Of a stretch of DNA of 64,000 bases, positions 57,686 through 64,000 are shown in pieces (position 1 is the stretch's first letter; every line of letters starts with the position of its first letter). The notes under the pieces were generated by a model. It was not told where the DNA came from and made no database searches. It saw only the letters and a program-made list of their open reading frames with translations. This DNA is from Aequorivita lipolytica (lineage in GTDB: Bacteria > Bacteroidota > Bacteroidia > Flavobacteriales > Flavobacteriaceae), in assembly GCF_007997135.1 (NCBI RefSeq), contig NZ_VORU01000003.1:62001-126000 (forward strand), in the 5' to 3' direction. The translations under genes were made by a program, and so were the position numbers.

Positions 57686-58201
57686 ATGAGAACAAAACTT
57701 TTAGTATTTAGTTTGATGGGACTTTTAATGAGTTCAGCATTATACAGTCAAACCCTAGATGAAAAATATACAGAAGATGTAAAAACCATAGCTACAATTA
57801 TAGATGCCTATTACGCTGTAATTTCAGGAGCAAGCGAAGATCCTTGGCAATTTGAAAGAGACAACTATTTACATTCAGATACTGCAGTTATAACACGGTT
57901 AGACGACAACGGAAAAGTAGATTCACATACTTTGGAAGCGGAATACATTCCTTTGTTATTGCTTCCTAAAGAAGATTTTTACGAAAAAGAACTCAAACGA
58001 AAAGTGAGTCAATTTGGCAATATGGCGCAAGTTTGGAGTGCCTATGAAGTAAGAACCAAGCCAGAAATCGCTTCAAATATAAGAGGATTAAATAGCATTC
58101 AACTTCATTTTGAAAACGGAAGGTGGTTTATAGATAGTTGGACTACGCAAATGGAAACGGAAACCAATACTTTAGTTACAGATTTTTTGAAAGCGGAGTA
58201 A
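57686..58201 (+). CDS. exported NTF2/SnoaL-like protein
   Basis: The 171-residue protein has a signal peptide (LVFSLMGLLMSSALYSQ). Its domain (DAYYAVISGASEDPWQFERDNYLHSDTAVITRLDDNG...MAQVWSAYEVRTKPEIASNIRGLNSIQLHFENGRWFIDSWTTQ) matches the NTF2-like fold. The function is unknown. It lies between two DUF6090 genes. Confidence 0.75.
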   Translation: MRTKLLVFSLMGLLMSSALYSQTLDEKYTEDVKTIATIIDAYYAVISGASEDPWQFERDNYLHSDTAVITRLDDNGKVDSHTLEAEYIPLLLLPKEDFYEKELKRKVSQFGNMAQVWSAYEVRTKPEIASNIRGLNSIQLHFENGRWFIDSWTTQMETETNTLVTDFLKAE

Positions 58202-58264
58202 AACTTTTAATAGATAATTGTTGTGACCAACTAAAAATATAGGGAGAAAAAATAGAAATCAGTT

Positions 58265-59008
58265 ATGATAAAGCTTTTCAGAAACATCCGCCAAAACCTT
58301 CTAAATGACGAGCCTTCCATAGCTTTAGCGAAGGGAGGAGGCAAAACCACAAAATACTTTAAATACGCCATCGGCGAAATCATCCTAGTGGTCATTGGTA
58401 TTTTGATTGCGTTGAGCATCAATAATTGGAATGAAAACAGAAAAGTACAAAAAGAACAATCGGTATTCCTGACCAATATTGTGCAAGACCTCACGGAAGA
58501 TTTGACGCAAATCAATAAAATTATCATACATCAGTCGAACAAGCTGGAAAAAGTAAATGCCTTAACCATTGAATTGTCGAAAACAAATGATAAAGATTTC
58601 AAAACTATAGAGACCCTATTTTCCCAACTTCAAACTACTGAAAATGACACCTTTTTTGCAAATATGGGAACCTACTCCACCTCAAGCTCTGAAAAAGTCA
58701 TTGGAAATTTAAATCCTGAATCGCTCAAAATTGCAATTACAAATCTATACGAACGATTTTATTACCGATTGACCTATAATGGCGATTTATATGATGCCGA
58801 CGACCAAAAAGTAGCTTTTGAAAGAGGGAAATTTTATAACAAAATCACTAAAAAACTAAAAGATAAATATGTAATTGAGAACAGCGAATTTTCAAATCTC
58901 ATCAGCATTATTTCCTATGACAATTCATTCTATTTGGAATTATGCCACAAAACAAAAGAGGAAATCGAAAGAGTTACGTCTCTCATCAATCAGCGTTTAA
59001 AAAATTAA
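58265..59008 (+). CDS. DUF6090 family membrane protein with in-frame insertion
   Basis: The 247-residue protein is a paralog of 56908. Instead of LLAE-GKTTKY it reads LLNDEPSIALAKGGGKTTKY, a 10-codon in-frame insertion (58310-58339) built around a CCTTC...GAAGG palindrome. TM and C-terminal helical region follow as in the paralog (FKYAIGEIILVVIGILIALSINNWNE). The extra codons keep the frame open. Confidence 0.85.
   Translation: MIKLFRNIRQNLLNDEPSIALAKGGGKTTKYFKYAIGEIILVVIGILIALSINNWNENRKVQKEQSVFLTNIVQDLTEDLTQINKIIIHQSNKLEKVNALTIELSKTNDKDFKTIETLFSQLQTTENDTFFANMGTYSTSSSEKVIGNLNPESLKIAITNLYERFYYRLTYNGDLYDADDQKVAFERGKFYNKITKKLKDKYVIENSEFSNLISIISYDNSFYLELCHKTKEEIERVTSLINQRLKN
58310..58339 (+). 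repeat. in-frame palindromic insert in DUF6090
   Basis: CCTTC (58313-58317) and GAAGG (58330-58334) pair, with GCT/AGC extension. It encodes EPSIALAKGG, which is absent from paralogs at 56908 and 59012. Confidence 0.6.
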
Positions 59009-59011
59009 CCA

Positions 59012-59185
59012 ATGATAAAACTCTTCAGAAACATCCGCAAAAACCTTCTCGCAGAAGGCAAAACATCAAGATACCTAAAATACGCCATTGGCGAAATTAT
59101 CCTCGTGGTCATTGGGATTTTAGAACGGAAAATTATTCATTGCACACGTCCCGTTAGGGACTTTATATTGGTAGAAGAGAAATAA
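59012..59185 (+). pseudogene. DUF6090 copy truncated by IS200-type element
   Basis: ATGATAAAACTCTTCAGAAA encodes MIKLFRNIRKNLLAEGKTSRYLKYAIGEIILVVIGIL, matching DUF6090 up to the middle of the TM. It then switches to ERKIIHCTRPVRDFIL, coded by sequence running into the REP left end at 59148, and stops at 59185. The remainder of DUF6090 is not found downstream of the element, so the copy seems destroyed by insertion or recombination. Confidence 0.8.
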
Positions 59186-59767
59186 AGTATCAACCAGCGT
59201 GCCGTTAGGTACGCAATATAAATGCACAATACATGGCAAACACCTATACACAAATCCACATACAAACCGTTTTTGCGGTTCAAAACAGACAGAGCTTAAT
59301 ATTAGGACAATGGAAGGAAGAATTGTACAAATATATAACCGGAATAATTCAAAATTACGACCATAAAGTGCTTCAGATAAACGGAATGCCAGACCACATT
59401 CATATTTTATTCGGAATGCGGCCAACGCAATCTCTTTCAGATTTAATGAAATTTGTGAAACAGGATTCGTCAAAATGGATCAACCAAAAAGGGTTTGTAA
59501 ACAGAAAATTTTCGTGGCAGGCTGGTTATGGTGCATTTTCATATTCGAAATCAGATGTGCAAAATGTGATAAATTATATCAAAAATCAGGAGGCACATCA
59601 TAAAACAAAAACATTTACCGAGGAATATTTGCAATTATTAAAGGATTTCGAAATCGATTTTGATAATCGTTATATATTCCATCCCATTGAATAATATATG
59701 CTGTACCTAAAGGCACAGAAATAATACCGTTAACATATTGCTACCAATATAAAGTCCCTAACGGGAC
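59148..59767 (+). mobile_element. IS200-type element with paired REP hairpin ends
   Basis: Left end: GTCCCGTTAGGGAC (59148-59161), 37 bp, GTGCCGTTAGGTAC (59199-59212). Right end: GTACCTAAAGGCAC (59703-59716), 37 bp, GTCCCTAACGGGAC (59754-59767). The ends are inverted copies of each other and enclose one HUH transposase gene. Each end is a two-hairpin unit, so the element resembles RAYT/REP or TnpA-REP systems. Confidence 0.85.
59233..59694 (+). CDS. tnpA: IS200/IS605-type HUH transposase (TnpA)
   Basis: The 153-residue Y1 transposase has the HUH motif in NGMPDHIHILFGM (His55-x-His57) and a catalytic Tyr candidate Tyr115 in VINYIKNQEAHH. It starts ANTYTQIHIQTVFAVQNRQ, a form common in Bacteroidota. 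Single-strand transposases of this type act on hairpin ends. It is intact (no stop, normal length), so it may be active and could also mobilise the derivative at 56744. Confidence 0.93.
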   Translation: MANTYTQIHIQTVFAVQNRQSLILGQWKEELYKYITGIIQNYDHKVLQINGMPDHIHILFGMRPTQSLSDLMKFVKQDSSKWINQKGFVNRKFSWQAGYGAFSYSKSDVQNVINYIKNQEAHHKTKTFTEEYLQLLKDFEIDFDNRYIFHPIE

Positions 59768-59820
59768 AGATTCAGAATTTTAAATAGAAATGAATTTTAC
59801 AGACAATCAAATTATAAACC

Positions 59821-61014
59821 ATGAAAACTAAACTACTCCTTTTCTTAAGCATCGCAACGCTTCAATTAAGCGCCCAGAACTATCAAAAAATTCACAACAA
59901 AGCCATATTAGTGGATACCCACAACGATTTTCTTATGCAGACAATGGAAAAGAATTTCGTTTTTGATACCAATTTAAAAGGTAAAACCCATAGCGACTTA
60001 AACCGAATGAAAGAAGGCGATGTAGATGTGCAGTTTTTTTCCGTTTTTAGTGACGGCGACCAATCGAATCCGTATGCTTTCGCCAATCGTCAAATAGATA
60101 GTTTGGATGCCGTTATAAAACGAAATCCAAATAAAATTGTGAAAGTTTTCAATTCAAAAGAACTTTTAAAAGTTGTGAAGCAGAAGAAGATTGCTTCATT
60201 AATGGGACTGGAAGGCGGCCATCAATTTGAGAACGATTTGGGCAAACTTGAAGCACTTTACAATCGTGGTGTTCGCTATATAACCTTAACTTGGAACAAC
60301 TCGACTCCTTGGGCAACAAGTGCTTCCGACGAGTCCTCCCCTAACCCCTCCAAAGGAGGGGGACTTAATTCCGAAGGAAAAAAAGGGCTTACTGCTTTTG
60401 GAAAACAAGTAGTTCAAAAAATGAACAGTTTGGGGATGATGGTAGATATTTCGCACGTTGGCGAACAAACGTTTTACGATGTAATCACCACGACTACAAA
60501 ACCCATTATTGCTTCCCATAGTTCTGTTTACACGCTCTGCCCGCACAAACGAAATTTAAAGGATGACCAAATAAAAGCCATCGCAAAAAATGGAGGCGTT
60601 ATTCAAATCAATTTTAATTCAGGGTTTATAGACCCGAGTGTTGATAAAAGAGAATCTGCCTTTCTTGAAAAACACAAAGTGGAAATAGATTCCCTTAAAA
60701 AAAGTGGGGTGCATCCGTTCCTAGCTGAAGCGGCTATGTACCAAAGATATACGGATGAATCAGAAGCGCTTCGAGCTCCTTTTGATTTTGTAATTCAACA
60801 TATAGAATACGTCATCAAATTGGTTGGTGTGGATTATGTGGGAATCGGCTCCGATTTTGATGGCATTTTGTTGCCTCCAAAACAATTGGATGATGTAACG
60901 GATTATCCTTTAATAACAAAAGTTTTGGTTGAAAAAGGCTATAGCGAAAAGGATATCGACAAAATCCTTGGCGGAAATCTGCTTCGGGTTTTGAAGGCGA
61001 ATGAAAATAATTAG
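59821..61014 (+). CDS. M19 (renal-type) membrane dipeptidase
   Basis: The 397-residue protein has a signal peptide (LLLFLSIATLQLSAQ) and M19 motifs: ILVDTHNDFLMQTME (metal ligands), SLMGLEGGHQFENDLGKLEALYNRGVRYITLTWNNST, MMVDISHVGEQTFYDVITTTTKPIIASHSSVYTLCPHKRN and VDYVGIGSDFDGI. It hydrolyses dipeptides. Between TSASDE and GLTAFGKQVV it carries a palindrome-coded stretch (60332-60365), so it may be a repeat insertion. It follows the IS element by 54 bp. Confidence 0.9.
   Translation: MKTKLLLFLSIATLQLSAQNYQKIHNKAILVDTHNDFLMQTMEKNFVFDTNLKGKTHSDLNRMKEGDVDVQFFSVFSDGDQSNPYAFANRQIDSLDAVIKRNPNKIVKVFNSKELLKVVKQKKIASLMGLEGGHQFENDLGKLEALYNRGVRYITLTWNNSTPWATSASDESSPNPSKGGGLNSEGKKGLTAFGKQVVQKMNSLGMMVDISHVGEQTFYDVITTTTKPIIASHSSVYTLCPHKRNLKDDQIKAIAKNGGVIQINFNSGFIDPSVDKRESAFLEKHKVEIDSLKKSGVHPFLAEAAMYQRYTDESEALRAPFDFVIQHIEYVIKLVGVDYVGIGSDFDGILLPPKQLDDVTDYPLITKVLVEKGYSEKDIDKILGGNLLRVLKANENN
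60332..60365 (+). repeat. palindromic insert inside the M19 dipeptidase
   Basis: CCCCTCC-AAA-GGAGGGG (60345-60361) with outer AGTCC/GGACT arms. It encodes SSPNPSKGGG within a variable loop. The G/C-rich composition differs from the surrounding gene. Confidence 0.65.
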
Positions 61015-61102
61015 TAATTGATGGGAACTGAAATGCAACACGAAAGAAACATCCCATCCAACGGAAGCCATTATTCATTGTAAGACTCAAAACCTTTGCG
61101 AC

Positions 61103-61146
61103 CTCTGCGCCTCTGCGGTGGATTTTTTTACCGCAAAGGCGCAGAG
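61103..61146. repeat. 17-bp arm palindrome before the S33 peptidase
   Basis: CTCTGCGCCTCTGCGGT (61103-61119) pairs at 16 of 17 positions with ACCGCAAAGGCGCAGAG (61130-61146). The arms differ from those at 62268 by C/T exchanges only, so the two are related. Confidence 0.8.
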
Positions 61147-61205
61147 AACGAAGAGAAATTTCGAAAACCTCATTAAATACTTTTAAACAAACTAAACCAA
61201 TCATT

Positions 61206-62249
61206 ATGAAAAACACAATTTACTTTCTAATCATTTCAGCAAGCCTTCTTTTAAGCTGCGTCGAAAAACAAGAAACAAAGACCGAAACCGATAGCAAATC
61301 CGGCTATATGGATTATTCAAACACCGACGACCAAATAACGGGCGGCATCAAAATGATTCCCATTACAACTCCAAAAGGCACCTTCAATGTTTGGACAAAA
61401 CGCGTGGGCAACAATCCAAAAATGAAAGTCTTGTTACTTCATGGCGGTCCTGGAGGAACTCACGAAGCTTTTGAAAATTTTGACGGCTATCTTCCGAATG
61501 AAGAAATTGAATACATCTATTATGACCAGCTAGACAGTTATTACAGCGACAAACCAAACGATTCTACCCTTTGGACTACAGAACATTTTGTGGAAGAAGT
61601 GGAGCAGGTTCGCAAAGCTTTAAATTTAAATAAAGACAATTTTTACTTGCTCGGCCAATCGTGGGGCGGAATTTTGGCGATGGAATATGCACTGAAATAT
61701 CAAGAAAACTTGAAAGGATTAATAATTTCAAATATGATGGCGAGCATCCCCGAATATGAAAAATATGCAGAAGTTTTGGGAGCCCAACTACCGCCACAGG
61801 TTTATAAGGAAATCAAAGACATGGAAGCCAAAGAAGATTTTTCAAATCCTAGATATACGGAGTTGGTGATGAACAATTATTACACAGAGCATATCCTTCG
61901 AAAACCTTTGGATGAATGGCCAGAGTTTATCAATCGCACATTTGCGCACCTCAACCCAAATATTTATATCTATATGCAGGGCTATAGCGAATTTGGTGTA
62001 ACTGGGGACGCAACCCTTAAAGGCTGGGATGTTTCCGATAGGCTAAAAGAAATTAAAGTTCCAACATTAATGATTGGTGGCAAATACGACACTATGGATC
62101 CAAAATATATGGAATGGATGAGTACCCAAGTGCAAAACGGAAGAAGTTTAACTGCCAATGCAGGCCACGTTTCACAATATGACGACCCAGAAACTTATTT
62201 CCCTGGATTGATAAAGTTTATAAAAGATGTGGATGATGGGAAGTTTTAG
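61206..62249 (+). CDS. proline iminopeptidase-like alpha/beta hydrolase (S33), lipoprotein
   Basis: The 347-residue protein has a lipobox (ISASLLLSC) and an alpha/beta-hydrolase core: HGGPGGTHEAF (oxyanion HGGPG), the nucleophile elbow GQSWGG, Asp in GGKYDTMDPKY, and His in NAGHVSQYDD. HGGPGG and GQSWGG are typical of proline iminopeptidases, which release N-terminal proline. The periplasmic anchoring suits peptide degradation with the neighbouring dipeptidase. It is bracketed by related palindromes at 61103 and 62268. Confidence 0.88.
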   Translation: MKNTIYFLIISASLLLSCVEKQETKTETDSKSGYMDYSNTDDQITGGIKMIPITTPKGTFNVWTKRVGNNPKMKVLLLHGGPGGTHEAFENFDGYLPNEEIEYIYYDQLDSYYSDKPNDSTLWTTEHFVEEVEQVRKALNLNKDNFYLLGQSWGGILAMEYALKYQENLKGLIISNMMASIPEYEKYAEVLGAQLPPQVYKEIKDMEAKEDFSNPRYTELVMNNYYTEHILRKPLDEWPEFINRTFAHLNPNIYIYMQGYSEFGVTGDATLKGWDVSDRLKEIKVPTLMIGGKYDTMDPKYMEWMSTQVQNGRSLTANAGHVSQYDDPETYFPGLIKFIKDVDDGKF

Positions 62250-62267
62250 CCATTTCGCAAAAAATTA

Positions 62268-62331
62268 ACCACAGAGACACAGAGTACACAAAGAAAGCTC
62301 TGTGAAATCTGTGCCTCTGTGCCTCTGTGGT
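62268..62331. repeat. 17-bp arm palindrome after the S33 peptidase
   Basis: ACCACAGAGACACAGAG (62268-62284) pairs at 16 of 17 positions with CTCTGTGCCTCTGTGGT (62315-62331). CTCTG[C/T]GCCTCTG[C/T]GGT is the shared form with 61103. Confidence 0.8.
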
Positions 62332-62357
62332 GAAGTTTAAAAACGTTTTCTCAATCA

Positions 62358-62387
62358 ATGATAAAACTCTTCAGAAACATCGCATAA
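62358..62387 (+). pseudogene. DUF6090 5' fragment (10 codons)
   Basis: ATGATAAAACTCTTCAGAAA then ACATCGCATAA. The first 24 bp are identical to the truncated DUF6090 copy at 59012, then the frame stops. It is a remnant or a solo start segment. Within the 337-bp gap 62250-62586, nothing else is seen apart from the palindrome before it. Confidence 0.65.
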
Positions 62388-62586
62388 TATCTTCCCATCA
62401 ACTTCAAAAACCACGGCTTCGGTAAGCATTTCCACAGCTTCGGAAAGTTTTATAGCCCCTTTGCACCTAAGATGTAACTTTTTGTACCTTAATTCATTAA
62501 CTTTAGCACACTCCCCGCAAAAGTCAACCAATTCACGGTACAGAAAGAGTTACAGAAGTTTTTAAATCTAAAAAAATTATATTCAA

Positions 62587-63756
62587 ATGAAATCAAAATC
62601 AATAAAAGGAAAATCTACAAAAGAAATCAAAACTGCCTTGGAAGAATGTTTCGCTGACGGTTTCAATCCAACTTTAGCAATTTGCTTTATTTCAAAAAGC
62701 CTTGACCGAAGCACTATTACTAATTTGTTGGATGCAGCCGGCATCAGCGTTTTCGGCTGCACCACGAATGGGGAATTTATAGATGAAGAACCCGAAAAAG
62801 GCTCGGCAGCTATTTTGTTGATGGACATGAACAAAGACCATTTTCAAATTTATTTTGAAGAATATCCGGAAAAAAATTATCGGGAAGTTGCAAAAGGAAT
62901 TGCTAAAAAAGCAAAAGAAAAGTTTGCAAACCCTGCTTTTTTTATCGGGATAAGTGATGCTTCTGCAGATGGTGAAGAAGTGCTGCGTGGCATTGAAGAG
63001 ATAGCAGGATCAGCAGTAAACGCATTTGGAGGTGCTGCAGGAGATGATTATTCATTTTCTGAAACATTCGTATTTACTAATGGGAAAGACAGTGGCAAGG
63101 CCATGGTATGTATTGCATTGGATGAGTCAAAAGTGCAAATAAATGGTATTGCCACATGTGGATGGAAGCCAGTGGGTACAGAAAAACTAGTGACCAAAAG
63201 TGAAGGAAACCATGTGTTTACAGTAGATAATCTTCCGGTGTTGGATCTTACTGCAAAATATGGCGGTATTACAAATGTATCCCCAGAAAACGATAGTTTA
63301 TTGATAGAAATAGCTGCCAACTTTCCTTTACAATTGCAACGTGAAAAGGGTGATCCCGTAATGCGGCCAGGCCTTGTGGTAGATTGGAGCGATCGATCTT
63401 ATTACACCAGTGGTGCAGTGCCGCAAGGATCAAAAGTCCGTTTCTCTTTACCGCCCGATTTTGATGTGATGGAGAAAGTGGTGAAAGGTGTAGAGAATTT
63501 AAAAGCTACAGTAATGCCCGAAGCAGATGCGGTGATAGTTTTTAGTTGTACAGGAAGAATATTATCCTTGGGACCATTGATGTCACAGGAACTTGAAGGC
63601 ATCAAAAATGTTTGGAATGTTCCAATGGTAGGCATGTTCAGTAATGCAGAATTGGGAAGAGCAACTGGAGGAAATCTCGAAATGCACAATTTGACAACTT
63701 GTTGTGTGGCATTAAAAGAAAAAGCCCCCCAACCCCCAAAGGGGGAGAATACGTGA
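62587..63756 (+). CDS. FIST domain sensor protein
   Basis: The 389-residue cytoplasmic protein matches the FIST_N/FIST_C domain pair: DGFNPTLAICFISKSLDRSTITNLLDAAGISVFGCTTNGEF (N), and QGSKVRFSLPPDF...ATVMPEADAVIVFSCTGRILSLGPL...VWNVPMVGMFSNAELGRATGGNLEMHNLTTCCVAL (C). FIST domains are proposed to bind small ligands such as amino acids. The last residues (KAPQPPKGENT) are coded by a palindrome and do not belong to the domain. A paralog begins 107 bp downstream. Confidence 0.9.
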   Translation: MKSKSIKGKSTKEIKTALEECFADGFNPTLAICFISKSLDRSTITNLLDAAGISVFGCTTNGEFIDEEPEKGSAAILLMDMNKDHFQIYFEEYPEKNYREVAKGIAKKAKEKFANPAFFIGISDASADGEEVLRGIEEIAGSAVNAFGGAAGDDYSFSETFVFTNGKDSGKAMVCIALDESKVQINGIATCGWKPVGTEKLVTKSEGNHVFTVDNLPVLDLTAKYGGITNVSPENDSLLIEIAANFPLQLQREKGDPVMRPGLVVDWSDRSYYTSGAVPQGSKVRFSLPPDFDVMEKVVKGVENLKATVMPEADAVIVFSCTGRILSLGPLMSQELEGIKNVWNVPMVGMFSNAELGRATGGNLEMHNLTTCCVALKEKAPQPPKGENT

Positions 63757-63840
63757 ACGGAAAAGTCAAAAAACTTCTCCCTTTGCGAGGCACAAAACAA
63801 TCAAGGGGAGGTGTCGAAGGCGGAGGGGTTCAGCCCCAAT
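63725..63840. repeat. G/C-run palindromic complex at the FIST 3' end
   Basis: CCCCC-aaa-GGGGG (63733-63745) is followed by TTCTCCCTTTG and then AAGGGGAGGTGTCGAAGGCG and GGAGGGGTTCAGCCCC. It encodes the last residues of the first FIST protein and fills most of the gap to the second. It is similar to the inserts at 60332 and 6138. Confidence 0.6.
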
Positions 63841-63862
63841 TTTAATTGTCAATCAAAACACC

Positions 63863-64000
63863 ATGCAAGCAAAAACAATAAAAGGAAAATCTACGGAAGA
63901 AATAAAAACCGCTTTACAACAAAGTCTAACGGACGGTTTTAAACCAACTCTTGCCATTATCTTCCTTTCCATAAAACAGGACCGAGACGCTATTTGCGAA
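63863..64000 (+). CDS. second FIST domain protein, C-terminus cut by window edge
   Basis: The 46 codons visible (MQAKTIKGKSTEEIKTALQQSLTDGFKPTLAIIFLSI) match the N-terminus of the 62587 protein closely (MKSKSIKGKSTKEIKTALEECFADGFNPTLAICFISK), so this is a tandem paralog. The 3' end lies beyond the window. Confidence 0.85.
   Translation, partial: MQAKTIKGKSTEEIKTALQQSLTDGFKPTLAIIFLSIKQDRDAICE

Noticed and set aside
59148-59161. GTCCCGTTAGGGAC as an ordinary terminator
   Set aside because: It has no T-run, and the same hairpin recurs at defined spacing on both sides of the transposase gene and at 56744-56889.

Overview
The window is chromosomal DNA of a member of the Bacteroidota, most likely a marine-type Flavobacteriaceae (an Aequorivita-like genus would fit, but this is an inference). 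Supporting signs are AT-rich spacers, TAnnTTTG-type -7 promoter boxes without Shine-Dalgarno leaders, a fused SecDF, a class II ribonucleotide reductase, an Acr3/ArsM arsenic operon, many short secreted or lipoprotein genes with an LxxC lipobox, and DUF6090 genes. No rRNA, tRNA or CRISPR array was seen.

Positions 1-31.6 kb are mostly core genome: proS (cut by the left edge), a Tyr/Gly- then Arg/Ser-rich lipoprotein, an OmpP1/FadL-like porin, folE, cysS, yidD, lgt, a DUF192 lipoprotein, secDF, a three-gene copper-type operon (Cys-rich secreted protein, OprC/NosA-like TonB receptor, Met/His-rich lipoprotein), nrdJ, mdh, gyrB, a DUF2911 protein, queE, a HerA-like ATPase, a run of small genes (Rho_N-like, VOC, AI-2E transporter, DCC thiol oxidoreductase, YkvA), folD and ffh. 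Positions 31.7-36.7 kb hold nhaA, a GNAT acetyltransferase and the arsR-arsM-arsC-like-acr3 operon.

Positions 36.8-41.5 kb are accessory. Two solitary small membrane-protein genes are each followed by an attC-like imperfect palindrome of about 130 bp. A two-domain KaiC ATPase is followed directly by a lone CheB methylesterase domain. From 41.5 to 48.6 kb lie a FemAB/GNAT-like protein, an RhlE-type helicase, a TPR histidine kinase/LytTR regulator pair and an M15 peptidase.

Positions 48.6-56.7 kb are an unusual cluster of secreted NTF2/SnoaL-like proteins, DUF1330 and other small exported proteins, two short-chain dehydrogenases that share an almost identical hairpin leader, and an MFS transporter. 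Positions 56.7-64 kb are repeat-rich: full and broken DUF6090 copies, an IS200-type HUH transposase bracketed by paired REP hairpins, a transposase-less derivative of the same element 2.3 kb away, an M19 dipeptidase and an S33 peptidase, and two tandem FIST sensors (the second cut by the right edge). Several coding sequences here appear to carry in-frame palindromic insertions.

The best candidates for something under-described are the REP/transposase element with its non-autonomous twin, the attC-like gene cassettes, the coding-sequence palindromes and the KaiC-CheB pair. All calls rest on reading the sequence and on remembered family features; no database search was run.
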